A stretch of DNA of 64,000 nucleotides from Phallusia fumigata (Eukaryota; Chordata; Ascidiacea; Phlebobranchia; Ascidiidae): contig QXVZ01032724.1 of assembly GCA_008931825.1 (NCBI GenBank), positions 1 to 64,000 of the forward strand, given 5' to 3'. The notes under the pieces are model-generated. The model saw nothing but the letters and a program-made list of their open reading frames with translations, did no database searches and had not been told where the DNA came from. Positions 47,401-59,300 of the stretch are shown in pieces. The stretch's first letter is position 1. Every line of letters starts with the position of its first letter. The position numbers and the translations under genes were made by a program.

Positions 47401-50400
47401 CTGAAACTGGAAGCGAAAAAGAAGGTGGAAGTTTTTTTGGTTTGAAGATCTATACAGATCTAGAATAGTTCCGGTATTTTTTTCAAGTATTTTAGTAAGA
47501 ATGTCTTCACATTGTTTTTCGAGTTTGAAGACGCCATCAAGTGTAAGTAGTATATTTTGGACAGTTACTTTCAATAATTCTACTGAGTACTTTCGACTAA
47601 AACAGAGCAATTTCGAGTTATACAGAGTAATTGCGAGTAATACGAAGCGCATTCGAGTAATTCGGATGAATTTCGAGTAATTCGGATGAATTTCGAGTAA
47701 TTTGGAGGAATTTCGAGTAATTTGGAGGAATTTCGAGCATTTAGGAGGAATTTCGAGTAATTTGGAGGAATTTCGAGTAATTAGGAGGAATTTCGAGTAA
47801 TTAGGAGGAATTTCGAGTAATTAGAAGGGATTTCGAGTAATTCGGATGAATTTCGATTGATTCGGATGAATTTCGAGTAATTTGGAGGAATTTCGAGTAA
47901 TACCGAATACTTTCGAGTAATTTAGAGGAAATTCAAATAATACCTAACACTTTCGAGTAATACGAAGCGCATTCGAGTAATTTGGACCAGTCTCAAATAT
48001 CTCAGAGTAGTTTAAAGCATTTACGGTTTTTCTTTCTGAAGTATATTTTTCTTCTGAAGTATATATTCGCGCAATTGCTTAAGAGTAGTTTCAGGTAACT
48101 CTAATTTTATTTTCGAGTACCTTTAGGACGGAGTACATTCGAGTAACCTCGGAGTACATTATTGGAACTCGGAAAGCTTAGGGTGGACCTATTTTCAACG
48201 TTTTGTAAAATTGACCGAAAAAATCAGTTTGCCAAAAATTTTCGCTTTTTAGATTTTCAGGGAGCCCAAGAAAGCTGATCAAGTTCAAGAAATTTTAAAC
48301 GAATATTCGAAATGCATTGAAAGAACAAAAATCCCGGGATCCAAAATCACAGGTTGAATAACTTTGAAAAATAAATTGAAAATCAACTTAAAAAACTTAG
48401 GTGCTAAATTCAACAAATATCCTGCAATAAAATATAAGTTTGAAAATATTTTTGTGGTTAACGATTGAATTTTTAAACGTTCAGTCGACGCCTGAACCCA
48501 AATAAAAACTTCTGAATCTTGTGTCATTTAACCAGACGTTTTAAAGTGCGATTTTGCTATTTGTCGTAGGAGCTCTTCTGCTAAGCGTGGTTGGCGGGAA
48601 AATGAGCGAAGGAATCAACTTCTCTGATTGGTTGGGACGCTGCGTGGTCATGGTTGGCTTGCCATACCCGAACCTACACTCTCCAGAACTGAAAGAAAAA
48701 ATAAACTACTTGAATAAGAATATGGTAATGTTAACATTCTTTACTTGACATGGTTAATGCGGGTTTTCTAACAAGCTTCGTGCAGTCAACCATAGCGCTT
48801 GTTACATGCACCACTTTGCACGCTTAAAGCGGGTTTCCAACGAACTTCGTGCAGTCAACCATAGCGCTTGTTACATGCACGACTTTGCACGTTTAAAGGG
48901 GGTTTCCTAACGAGCTTCTGCAGTCAACCATAGCGCTTGTTACATGAACGCTTAAAGCGGGTTTCCTAATAAGCTTCGTGTAGTCAACCATAGCGCTTGT
49001 TACATGCACGACTTTGCACGCTTAAAGTGGGTTTCCTAACGAGCTTCGTGCATTCAACCATAGCGCTTGTTACATGCACAACTTTGCACGCCTAAAGTGG
49101 GTTTCCTAACGAGCTTCGTGCAGTCAATCATAGCGCTTGTTACATGCACAACTTTGCACGCTTAAAGCGGGTTTCCTAACGAGCTTCGTGCAGTCAATCA
49201 TAGCGCTTGTTACATGCACAACTTTGCACGCTTAAAGCGGGTTTCCTAACGAGCTTCGTGCAGTCAATCATAGCGCTTGTTACATGCACAACTTTGCACG
49301 CTTAAAGCGGGTTTCCTAACGAGCTTCGTGCAGTCAATCATAGCGCTTGTTACATGCACAACTTTGCACGCTTAAAGCGGGTTTCCTAACGAGCTTCGTG
49401 CAGTCAATCATAGCGCTTGTTACATGCACAACTTTGCACGCTTAAAGCGGGTTTCCTAACGAGCTTCGTGCAGTCAACCATAGCGCTTGTTACATGCACG
49501 ACTTTGCACGCTTAAAGCGGGTTTCCTAACGAACTTCGTGCAGTCAACCATAGCGCTTGTTACATGCACGACTTTGCACGCTTAAAGCGAGTTTCCTAAC
49601 GAGCTTTGTGAAATCAACCATAGCGCTTGTTACATGCACGACTTAGCACGCTTAAAGCGGGTTTCCCAACGAGCTTCGTGCAGTCAATCATAGCGCTTGT
49701 TACATGCACAACTTTGCACGCTTAAAGCGGGTTTCCTAACGAGCTTCGTGCAGTCAATCATAGCGCTTGTTACATGCACAACTTTGCACGCTTAAAGCGG
49801 GTTTTCTAACAAACTTTAAACTTTTGCACATGGAAACAACCCATGTTTTTTACATTTCTATTTCCTACAGCCAAACGACGTTGACGGTCGAACTGCTGGT
49901 CAAGTTCATTACGAAGATCTTTGCATGAAAGCTGTCAATCAATCTATAGGGCGGGCCATTAGACACAGGTATCAGTTGAAAGTTTGAGGGTTAGGGGTTC
50001 AAATTTGAGTGATGCAATTTGTGTTTTCTTTAACAAATGGTAACCAGTAGATCAAATCAAAACGTTAACGACTCATGTAAGGTTGTAGAAAAAAACAATA
50101 ACAAAATTAAATTTCAGCATAGAATTCACGTATTGAATAGCCTCAATAAGAAGATACAATCCAGTACTTGTGTGTAAAACATTTTCTACGTTTCCTGATG
50201 ATAACAACACCGTTTGAAAGCTTTGTTTATGAATCATAAAACTTTTTTTACTGTCTGTTGTTTCCAGAAACGACTATTCTTGTATTTTGTTACTTGACAA
50301 ACGTTATCATAAACCATCAGTCCACTCAAAACTGCCGAAGTGGATTTCGGAACATTTGCAAATGTTGAACCAGTTTGGAAAAGCTTGCGTTTTAATCAGA

Positions 50401-50493
50401 AAGGTATATTGTTGGACGTGTATAAGTGTTATTGTCTATTTCTTATCAAACTTGTTTTTCTTTCAGTTTTTCAAAGAGAAAGAAACGACTTAA
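41418..50493 (+). CDS. DDX11: DDX11/ChlR1-type Fe-S DNA helicase
   Basis: 5'-3' DNA helicase of the XPD/FANCJ group, needed for sister-chromatid cohesion. Twenty exons: 41418-41565, 41847-41953, 42141-42332, 42479-42569, 42702-42796, 43182-43370, 43546-43606, 43818-43989, 44322-44481, 44972-45122, 45459-45541, 46219-46339, 46473-46669, 46979-47206, 47275-47424, 48253-48352, 48570-48724, 49871-49968, 50268-50403, 50467-50493; 886 aa, no frame break. Q-motif FPFEPYEIQ, Walker A ESPTGTGKS (about 46-54), acidic/basic insert, [17 protein letters not shown] (Ia), Fe-S-region cysteines (TTCGYY, GACPYY), DEAHNL near 388, [23 protein letters not shown] (V), [10 protein letters not shown] (VI). Intron 14 is only 68 bp; intron 17 carries a 70-bp array. 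Confidence 0.95.
44030..44272 (+). repeat. tRNA-like 72-bp tandem array (3-4 units) in DDX11 intron 8
   Basis: Repeated CCAGTGGTTAGTGCAACC, CCTTGCATTCGTAAGG and GGTGGTTCTAATCCCA in the same orientation as the gene. The array ends about 50 bp before the acceptor of the DEAH-box exon. Confidence 0.85.
45605..45990. repeat. Two SINE copies in opposite orientation
   Basis: 45605-45750 in plus orientation (GGTTGTGGGTTCTAATCTTG, CTGAGCAAGAAAATTGCTCC) and 45780-45990 in minus orientation (TTGGAGCAATGCCGCTTAAA, TTCTTGCTCAGGGAAAC, GGATTAGAACCCACAACC). The second is an uninterrupted version of the SINE split at 32661. Further pieces: 46378-46445 and 46815-46895, both minus. Confidence 0.8.
46378..46895 (-). 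repeat. SINE fragments flanking DDX11 exon 13
   Basis: 46378-46445 (GGATTAGAACCCACAACTTT) and 46815-46895 (TTTCGGTTCCACTGGATTGG, GGGATTAGAACG). Both are minus-orientation fragments, so three SINE insertions lie within about 1 kb of each other. Confidence 0.65.
47570..48180 (+). repeat. Degenerate 20-bp tandem array (TTTCGAGTAAT...GGA)
   Basis: Core 47650-47960 repeats TTTCGAGTAATTTGGAGGAA about fifteen times with TTCGGATGAA and TTAGGAGGAA variants; weaker TTTCGAGTAATAC copies flank it to 48180 and again at 46130-46200. Lies in DDX11 intron 15. Confidence 0.9.
48748..49815 (+). repeat. Large 70-bp tandem array, about 15 units, in DDX11 intron 17
   Basis: Same consensus and orientation as 34795-35880. 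Units between about 49080 and 49440 are nearly identical to each other and share AGTCAATCATAGCGCTTGTT and ACATGCACAACTTTGCACGC variants; the same variant returns at 49680-49800, while the units between carry AGTCAACC/GCACGACT. This block structure points to recent local amplification. Confidence 0.95.
50140..50215 (+). repeat. Dispersed ~75-bp repeat copy in DDX11 intron 18
   Basis: CAATAAGAAGATACAATCCA then GTACTTGTGTGTAAAACA, as at 7190-7265 and 15278-15335. Confidence 0.6.
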
Positions 50494-51144
50494 TTGATAC
50501 TACATACCTTTGTTTTTTGAAATATTTTGTGAAATAAAATTGATCACAGATTTTGTTGTGATGTTGTTCGAAATAAGAAAGTAAAATAAAAAATGCTTTT
50601 TATTTAAAAGTTGATAAGTTGGTCGAACGCGCTGCAGCTACATCGTAATTGTAAGTAATTATATGCTGTACCTTTTATCTTTTAAACATGAAAAGGTACG
50701 GTACGCCCTCAAAAGAAAAGGTTTAAAAGAAAGTTTGGTGCATTGTTAAAAGCTTAACTAGGGGGATGATCAAAATGCATAAAGAACCTGTGTTAGAGAA
50801 AAATATATCAGGGGGTGCAACATGACAAACACACTTCTTGGGCTTCAGAAAATCTTTAACCTTAGAATACTAAAATGTAAAATAAATAAATAAAATTTTT
50901 ATGCAACAGTTGGCAGTAACTTGTCATGCGTATCTGGTTTTGTAAACACATGTTTCGTGGATTTTGCTGTTTTAATGTTTTTGTAACTTCAGCGATAATT
51001 TAGAACTTCTGACACATATTTTCTTCGTTTTAATTCGTAAAAAGGTTAAACAAGAATTGCGTGATAAAAAACAACGCTTCCGAGATTTCAATACACGGCA
51101 CGAGTATGAATGGTTTTCGTAAGTTGTAGTTGTTGTTTGTGAAA
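50494..51144. other. Spacer DDX11 to GTPBP10, same strand
   Basis: AATAAA at about 50534 fits DDX11 polyadenylation. The 3' part must hold the GTPBP10 promoter. No other gene. Confidence 0.5.
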
Positions 51145-54100
51145 ATGGTTCAACTTTCTGTTCGGACATTTCTGAGGAAGGTAAGTTCGAAATAGAAAAA
51201 GTGTCTCCTTTGTTGAAATCCTGTGACCTGTCGAAATTTTTGTAGTACAATTCAAAATTTGTGGACAAACTCCGAATCTATGTGCGTGGGGGGAGCGGAG
51301 GAATCAGCTTTCCCACTTTGGGGGGCACTGGTGGAAAGGGGGGCGATGTCTACGTTGTTGCAGCGAAAGAAAAAAACACAAGTTTGAGAGAGATGAAAAA
51401 GACGTATGAAAAAAAGCGATTTATAGCAGACAATGGGGAAGATACAAGGTGTGTTGTTTACCATGTTTCATACAAAGCTTGCTTGATTTATCACAAATGC
51501 TTTTTCAACAAACCAAAAAATCAATCTCTATTGAAAGGGCTGATTGCCCCCCTTTTGTGATAAAACTTTCGTTTTAAGCTGTTTGTTGTGTGTTTAATGT
51601 ATTTTATTTTTTAAAACTTAATTTGATCAACATTAAAAGTCAGTTATAAATGAAAATTTTGTAATTGTAAGTTCTTTTAATATTCTCAAAATATCTGTTG
51701 CTCATTTTACAGTCGTACCAAACTGTTTGGTTTAAAAGGAGCAAGTATTTTTGTTCCGGTTCCTCATGGGGTGACTGTGGTTGATGCTGACCAGAACAGG
51801 ATAATCGGTGAGGACCTTGTTCAGTATTAACCAGAGGACAGGCTAGGATTACATCTGATAGTTGTTGCCTGCAGAACTAAAATAAAGTAGATGTCTAAAC
51901 GGCTGGCTTTATTTTTGAATGGTGCTTATGGCAAGATGACCGGGTGGTCAAATTGTCCACTTTGTACTGAGGTTGTTGGTTTTAACCCCAGCTCACCTTT
52001 TTATTTACCTGAAAGAAAAAACTTAAGCTGTATAAATTAAGCCAAGTGAAACATGTTAAACTAAACCATAGTCACAAACTTGAAAATCCTGAAAAGCATT
52101 TGAAATAAAACCGAAATGAAGCATTATCTTTTAAGCATATTAAGGGTTACTTTACTAAAGGATATAAAATAAGACAAACAAACAGAATTGAGACATAAGT
52201 TGATGTTTTTTCGCAGGTGAAATATTGAAATCTGGTGACAAACTGCTGGTTGCTTCAGGAGGAAAAGGCGCCTCGCCACAAAACTACTACCAGCAGAAGA
52301 AAGGAAAAGGCAGAAATCTGTGGCTCGATCTCAAAGTTATAGCTGACGTTGGATTTGTTGGGTAAGTTCAGTATTCTGGATGGTGAAATTGTTACTTTCC
52401 GAAGAAACGTAGGTAATATGTTACTTGATTTCGGCTACAGCACTTGGCCTCATATATGTTACTGTTTGGATGCAAAAAAACTGCTTGGATTCATCGGCTA
52501 ATATGAGTTGCTAGTTATCCAAAATAAAAAGAATGATATATGCAAGGTCACTAAAAATAAAAGGTAAAGTGCTACAAAGTGTTGCCAATAAGATACAATA
52601 GGCAACTCAATGCAAAGTTATGAGAGCATTAGCTGTGTGCTATCTAGTGGACATAGATAACTCTATAAATTTATCTATAGATTTGATCAGGGATTAGGAT
52701 TAAACCCTCTATACTTGTGGACAGGGTTACAAAAAATGCAAATTTCCGGGAAGCCAACAAAAAATTCCTGCCAATTTTTGGCAAATCCCTCAAGTTTCTA
52801 TATGTAACAGGAATATTAAACTAATAAATATTACATAAACAGTAAAAGATTTCCGGTTAATAGGACTAATTTCCCGGGAAGGAGCTTACCCATTTCCCCC
52901 CTTTTTCCCACCATGCATGTGGAGATCCCTTGCATTAAGACAGCACTTAGGTTAAATGATGAGCGTTGCGAAATTGATGCCTCCTTTGTTGCATGTAAAT
53001 ATGATGCTGCTGAACATGCAAATGATATAGGTTAACTAAGTCTTTCAGCTATTTGCGATTTACATTTGTTTTATGCTGTTGTGGCTTTACAGATTTCCCA
53101 ATGCCGGCAAATCAACGTTGTTGACGACTTTGTCGAAAGCAACACCCAAAGTAGCGGACTATCCATGTAAGTAACCAGTCAGTGCAAATTTGTTACAAAA
53201 GGGTCAATTTATCACCAAGTACCAGACCAGTGCCCCCCCCCCCCCCCAAATAAAAACAAAAAAACTTTTGTGAGTCAAAAAAAAATCATTTGTGTAAATA
53301 TTCTTAAGTGTTTGACCAATCATGCTTGTGGATATCATAGTGATTTTTTTTGTTAAACTAGAATCTGACAGCTTTTATTCTTTTCAGAGAGATACGTTTG
53401 CAATTTAAAATTCGCAATTACACAAAAAATAATTCTCATGTTGTAAGTTATTACTACCGAGCACTTGGGTACTGGCTTGGCCTATCCCTAGTGCAGTTAA
53501 CATAACCCAACTGGGTGCTGCGGGGCACTGGGGTGCCGTTGCAGGTATTAGGGATGCTGCGACTAATTGACTAGAATTGTTTTTGCACCAAATAAAGTAT
53601 TACCAGGTATGATGGTGAATAGCGGTTTTAAAACTGACTGACTTGATTTACGTTTATACCTCACGAATAAAATGCAAAATGACAGGTTACTTTACACTCC
53701 TCATGTATGCTGGGTACTGAAATTTACAGGGCTCTGCAAAAGGGTGCCGTAAAACAAAAACATTGGGAATTACTGATAGTGTAACAACTGTTTAATCCGT
53801 ATTTCTCATGTAGTTACAACCATAAATCCTGAAATAGGAGTTATAAGTTATGACGATTTTCGGAAAATCCAGTTAGCTGATCTACCTGGGCTTATTGAAG
53901 GAGCTTTCATGAACAAGGTTTGTGCAGACGAAGTAAAAATTTACTGACATAAGCATGATTGTTCTAAGAGCTATTGTGTGTTCTTGAAAGATTTACTGCG
54001 GATTTGAATTTGCCTGACCCAAGACTTGAACCACTAACCTTTTGAGTGCAAGGCGGTTGCACTAACCGCAGGTAATCTTAGAGGCCAAGCTGGCATTAGA

Positions 54101-55302
54101 ACCAGCAACCTTAAGAATGCAAGGCGGTTACACTAACCACTGGGTCATCTTGGAGGCCGAGCTGGGATTAGAACCACCAACCCTACGAATGCAAGGCAGT
54201 TTTACTAACCACAGGGTCAAATTATAGGCTGAGCTGGGATTAGAACCACCAACCTTACGAATACAAGGCGGTTGCACTAACCACTGGGGGATCTTAGAGG
54301 CCGAGCTGGGATTAGAACCACCAACCTTACGAATGCAAGTCGGTAGATATATATATTCATCTCCCAGTGGTCAAGAAATTTATGGAATACCTATCTTGAA
54401 TCAGTGTGAATTTATTTCCAGGGTCGTGGCCACTCGTTCCTAAAACACATTGAGCGTACTGATGCCATTCTCTACGTTGTTGATATCAACGGTTTTCAAC
54501 TTTCACCGAAAAATGAATTCAGAACTGCTTTTGAAACTATCCTGCTACTAACTAAGGTAACTTCACCAGTTAACGTTTACGCAAAATACTATTTTTTGTA
54601 TTAATGCAAAACTTTATGTTTTTATTGGCTTAAATGTGAGCAAAACCTTGAATGTAAGTGCTATGGTTTCAAGTTATTGTGATGAGTTTTTGGTAACATT
54701 TCTGTTCAGGAACTGGAGCTGTACGATAATTCAATTCTGCGAAAAGACAAAATCCTTGCAATTAATAAAATGGATAGTGAAGATTCGAATGCGAATTTTG
54801 AAATGCTTATGGACCAATTCAAAAACTACAAATGTAAGGTTCAAGGTTTTTAAAAAAAATGTGTGAATTTTTAATGTTATGTTTGTGTAAAAGGTAAATT
54901 GAAAGATTTTGCGTTGAAAACATCACTGTAAAATCATCAAACTAATTTTAAAGCTTCTATCAAAAAAACTTTTTTATTGGATTGATAATCATTTTTATTG
55001 CAAATATAAAAAGGAGGGAGATTTAATTTCAAAACAACTTTGATTTTTGTGTGAATCTAGCACATCTGAACACACTTCCGCAAGCTTTAATACCTGAAGT
55101 GAAGCCAAAGTTCAAACACATCGTTCCGATATCAGCGAAGGAAGGGACAGGAATCAATGAACTAAAATTAAGAATCCGAGAAACTTTGGATGGAAGGGCA
55201 TTTGAAGGTCGTGAAAATTTGAGAATCAAGGACAAAAGCGACAAAAATATTCCTTTGTCAAGTGAAGAACCGAAAGACAATGAGATAAATCTGATTTTAT
55301 GA
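51145..55302 (+). CDS. GTPBP10: GTPBP10 (ObgH2), mitochondrial Obg GTPase
   Basis: Obg-family GTPase needed for maturation of the large mitochondrial ribosomal subunit. Exons 51145-51180, 51246-51448, 51713-51807, 52217-52361, 53093-53166, 53814-53917, 54422-54556, 54710-54833, 55061-55302; 386 codons, 385 aa (human 387). The glycine-rich Obg fold comes first ([44 protein letters not shown]), then the G domain: GFPNAGKST near 160 (G1), FTTINPEIG (G2), DLPGLIEGA (G3), INKMDSED (G4), ISAKEGTG (G5). Exon 1 gives a basic N-terminus ([12 protein letters not shown]), consistent with a mitochondrial presequence. All phases close. It is convergent with MMADHC. Confidence 0.95.
52735..52915 (-). repeat. 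Dispersed repeat, inverted copy of the 30798 family
   Basis: GGGAAGCCAACAAAAAATTC, CCAATTTTTGGCAAATCCC and CCCGGGAAGGAGCTTACCCA match the reverse complement of 30820-31215. In GTPBP10 intron 4. Confidence 0.8.
53990..54345 (-). repeat. tRNA-like tandem array (4-5 units) in GTPBP10 intron 6
   Basis: Minus-orientation units: GCTGGGATTAGAACCACCAA, CCTTACGAATGCAAGGCGG, TTGCACTAACCACTGGG. Spacing about 70-72 bp. Ends about 75 bp before the acceptor of exon 7. Confidence 0.85.
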
Positions 55303-56336
55303 CATGATAAACAATAAAGAAGAGCAGCCAGATAAACAAAGCTTGTAGATTTGAATTTCTCCACGGCCTGATTATCTCAAACAACTTTTTTGTTGGCATG
55401 TTTTTTAAGCAATGCACTTCTTATAGACTTGGTAGCCACATGAAAAATCATTATAGAAGTGCTTTAACTGAAAAACTGCAGCATTGCGACATTCGGAGGC
55501 TTTTATTCAGCCACCTGGTGGTCAGAAATGTAACGAAATTTGTGGAAGTGGTTACCCGTTTTCCTTTTTTTAATACAGCTTTTCAACATGTTAAAACCAT
55601 TTACCTTTACAACATGTAGGTAATAATGTGAAGGCGACAGTATACTCATTTATGAGTCTCTGTTGATAGTGCAGGCATTTTGTTTTTGTTTGTTTGTTTG
55701 ACAAAACAGCCCAGTGGTTGCCAACCAGGGGGGAATGTCCACTTAGAATTTCTTTTCAGATAGACCAGCGGTTTCAAGCTATTTAATTTTAGTTTATATC
55801 ACTCCTTGTCTAGTAGGAGACGAAGGAAAGTTCCAAAATAAACAAACAGGAAATGCATCAATATTGCCAATTTTGTCTTATTCAATTAGTACAAGGCAAC
55901 ATAATAAGAACCAACATTTATCCAGAATTCACTTTCTTCTGAGCAAAAAGAATTTAACATGGGGTAAAACAAAAAACACATGATCTTTGCGCAAGTTTTA
56001 TTCCACACTAAAAATTTATCGTAATCTGTTGAAATCGTTCTGATACAAACAGGCCCAACTTTATGAATAAATGAAGAATTGAACAGTTACACAGAATAGA
56101 CATGTTGCATACATGCCTTGTATGTAAAGTTGTTCTAAACTAGTTTTGTGCAGCCATCCATAAAATGTTGGGACCACATTTGCTAAGGTTTCAAACAATA
56201 TTTTTGCTACACTAAGCAAATACCGAAGCCCAAGTTAAGAAGAAACAAATTTGTCGTTACAAATTTTACCTTACTTTTTAAAAACAGTTTTCACAGGCAA
56301 AATAGAAGGTCGCATTTGCATAGAACAAAAAAAACA
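55303..56336. other. Convergent spacer GTPBP10 (+) / MMADHC (-)
   Basis: No gene supported. Holds both 3' ends (AATAAA at about 55313 just past the GTPBP10 stop) and an hAT-like MITE copy. Confidence 0.55.
55711..55852 (-). mobile_element. hAT-like MITE, partial inverted copy
   Basis: CCAGTGGTTGCCAACCAGGG at one end and, inside, TATATCACTCC and AGTTCCAAAATAAACAAA, which are the reverse complement of the element at 61822-62009. The other terminus is missing or diverged. Confidence 0.65.
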
Positions 56337-59300
56337 CTAAACTTTCGAATTGAGCAACAACTTTTTCAAAACAGGGTGATGTTTGTTGACATCTGTGAAA
56401 ATACTTCCAACAAAAATATGCGAGCCCCATTTTTTGTGGGTGATAACTTTGCAGCAACCTAAATCTTCGATGCGGAAACCGAGGTGGTTGTAGCGATCGT
56501 CCGTCTCAAACAGCGTGTGATTCGTGTATTGGCTGAAAAACTGAGAAACGTTTTTGTTTAGTGCAGTGATGACTTCATATGTAATTTATGTTGGTAATAT
56601 TTTGAATAAATTCTGCGTTCTTGCTATGGGCGCCAGCATCCCCCAGGGGCATTTGCTATCATTAAGGTGGGACACTGGACAATAAAAGAGCGATTGTTTG
56701 TCCAATATCTCGTCAAACGATTAAACTAATGCCATTTGCAGTTACACTGATATTGGCTATGAAATTTTTTTTTCATGTTGGCTGAACGGCCAATGTCCTG
56801 TCACCAGCTGCACTGACGAGACTTTACAGGTCAAAACAGTGTGCACTGTCTGCAGCTCACAAATTATTTTTCATTTTTGTCCATTGATTGGCGGTTTTTA
56901 AATCACTAAAATGTTCTGGAGGGAGGGGTACAAGAAAAAGAGTTAAGAAACAGTTATATCAAAGTCGGTCATTTCCTGATACAGTTAATGTTATTCACAT
57001 CACATGCAACGAAAGAAGTTCGAGTTTGTAAATATAAGGCGCTCAATTGATAATTGGGTCCTAACTTATTTCAAAAACTTTGACAAACAAATATAAGGTG
57101 CTTTGGATCAGTTTAAACCGTTGGCAATCAAAATCTGTCACTGATATTTTTAAAACCAAAGAGGTTTAGCTTTGATTGAAACAAAATGCCCTTGTCAAGG
57201 TAAAAAACACTTGGTAGCATAGACCTTACCAGCTGATTTTTTAATGTTGAAACAACTTAAAAACTGCACAAAAAAATAATGCACTTGGCTGTTCGATAGC
57301 ACAAGGCCCAGTTTTAACAAAATTAGGTAGCATAGAGTTACCGGCTGCCCGGAGGAAGGGTCGATAAAGTCACACCAGATGCTGTTCGCACGGAGAAGGT
57401 GACAGATTTCTGTTGCCGTGGTAATGAACTGTAAATTAAAAGGTTAGAAATGAGGATGGAGCAAAAAACTCCTTGGACAGTCAGAAAACGGAAAAAGTTT
57501 TGTAACCCTCTAATCTACTTGCAAGCACCAGCATGAGCAAAAAATACATTCTACAAGGAATTAAATTTGATGCATGTGCTATGAGTTTTATTCACACCTC
57601 TGCTCCAGTTGAAACATGATGGTTTCAACTTGATAAGTGTAAAACTCAATCAAGTTAGGTGCTTTAGCTTGGATTCTTACGTTTTGCAGCAATTTGTCTC
57701 TTTCTGTTTCAACGTTCTGATTCCACGCCGACATATCGTTTTGTGTTCTCTGTGTTATTGTTACTACAGTCACATTTTTCTTCGGCATGTCAACGAACAT
57801 GGCAGTTATATCTGTAAAATTACAAATAATTTATAGATTTTCAAAACGACAAAGCAACTAAACAATGTCTGACTATGTTTTTTGGTAACAGTGCAAACGG
57901 TCCATTTAGGCATCATCGTTTTAAATTTCACTAGCCTTTTGACAACAATAAAAATCAACAAGCAGGGCTAAAAAAAATGCTTTTCGGGAAGCCAACATTT
58001 CCTGCCAATTTTTGGCAAATCCCCTAAGTTCCTGTTACAAAAACAAAAAAATTCCCAGCAAGGAGCTTCCCCATTTCCACACTTTTTCCCACCATGTACA
58101 ACAAGCATGTTCATTTTTGCCTAATAGTTCTCATAGATAGACAACATTTTTAATAGTCTGTTGTTGTGCGCAATGCAAGTTACAAACAAGGTTTTGAAGT
58201 ATTCCTAGACGATTTTAGTAAAAATTCACCTCTTTGTAGGACTTTTGGGCAGTCTTGAATGGCTAATTCCACAGTGGCACCTTCAAAGTATTTGAGTATG
58301 ATAGTTTCGGTGATGTCACCATCTTCTACTGACGACTTTTCATTTTCATCCAGAAACTGCCGGATGAAGTTAAAAATGAAGGTACATATTAAGAACTTAG
58401 CACAACTAAGTTTAATTAATAAATTTGTTTGATGTTTTTTATCAGAGGCAAAACAACAACACAATGGGTTTTGTTGCCAGTAGATAAAAACAAAATTCGC
58501 ACTGACAATGCTTGGTGCTCGAACAAAAACTACTAAATTGTCTTTTCACAGAACAAACAACCTACAAGATAATTTTGATATTGTTCAGTGTCTAATTGAC
58601 TGTTACATCAGATAATTGTGATGTCATAATACAGGGTAAAGGAAATCAGCTTTTGTGGAGCTTGCTGCATATTTATTGATCACTAATGTAAACAAAGAAA
58701 CTTATTGTACATCGGATTCTGAGATTAGCTGAGAAACGACGGCGAGTTGACGGTCACATCGATTAACGCCTTCAAGAACCTCCTCCGATTCCATGACTCT
58801 GCACAAAAATACAAATTTGCATTGTTTGGCTTATAGTTGTCAGGTAAAAACTTCAGGTAAAAGAATCTAAAAAATTTCCAATCAACATGTTTAAAACTTG
58901 GGTGAATATGTTCACCAGCCACCAAACCTTAAACAGATCAGTAATTATAACAACAGATTGGTAAAATACAGTACCTGGAAGTATGAGCTGTTTTTATTGG
59001 ACCGAACCCGACGTTTCCGCGCAGAGGGAATCGCTTGTCCGGCGGGCTTAGGGGGCCCATTAACTCATCGGGCCAAACAGTTCCTGTGTCTGTAAATGAA
59101 AACAAAAAAGTTTTTTTGGGTACAACAAGCTGCAAGCAAGTGTCAATTTTGGCTCCAAGGTCTAAGGAATTTGTAACTATACTGAAAATGTGTTCCATTT
59201 TTCCTGGAATACTTCAGTGTTTAATGTAGAAAGTTTGTTGCAAACAAGTCTGTATCTTCTTATACTGGGAAGGTTTTGGTCGGTTTCTCTAAAATGGCAA

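Noticed and set aside
46964-47404. Continuous DDX11 coding through 47207-47274
   Set aside because: The in-frame reading after KRRNPKL loses family similarity; a 68-bp intron restores [18 protein letters not shown] in another frame.
48261-48352. DDX11 exon 16 starting at the second acceptor (48261)
   Set aside because: That acceptor gives an immediate stop; the one at 48251-48252 yields [11 protein letters not shown], which matches the family.
58898-59229. Plus-strand frames overlapping MMADHC exon 2
   Set aside because: They are antisense to a conserved MMADHC exon and lack any family match.
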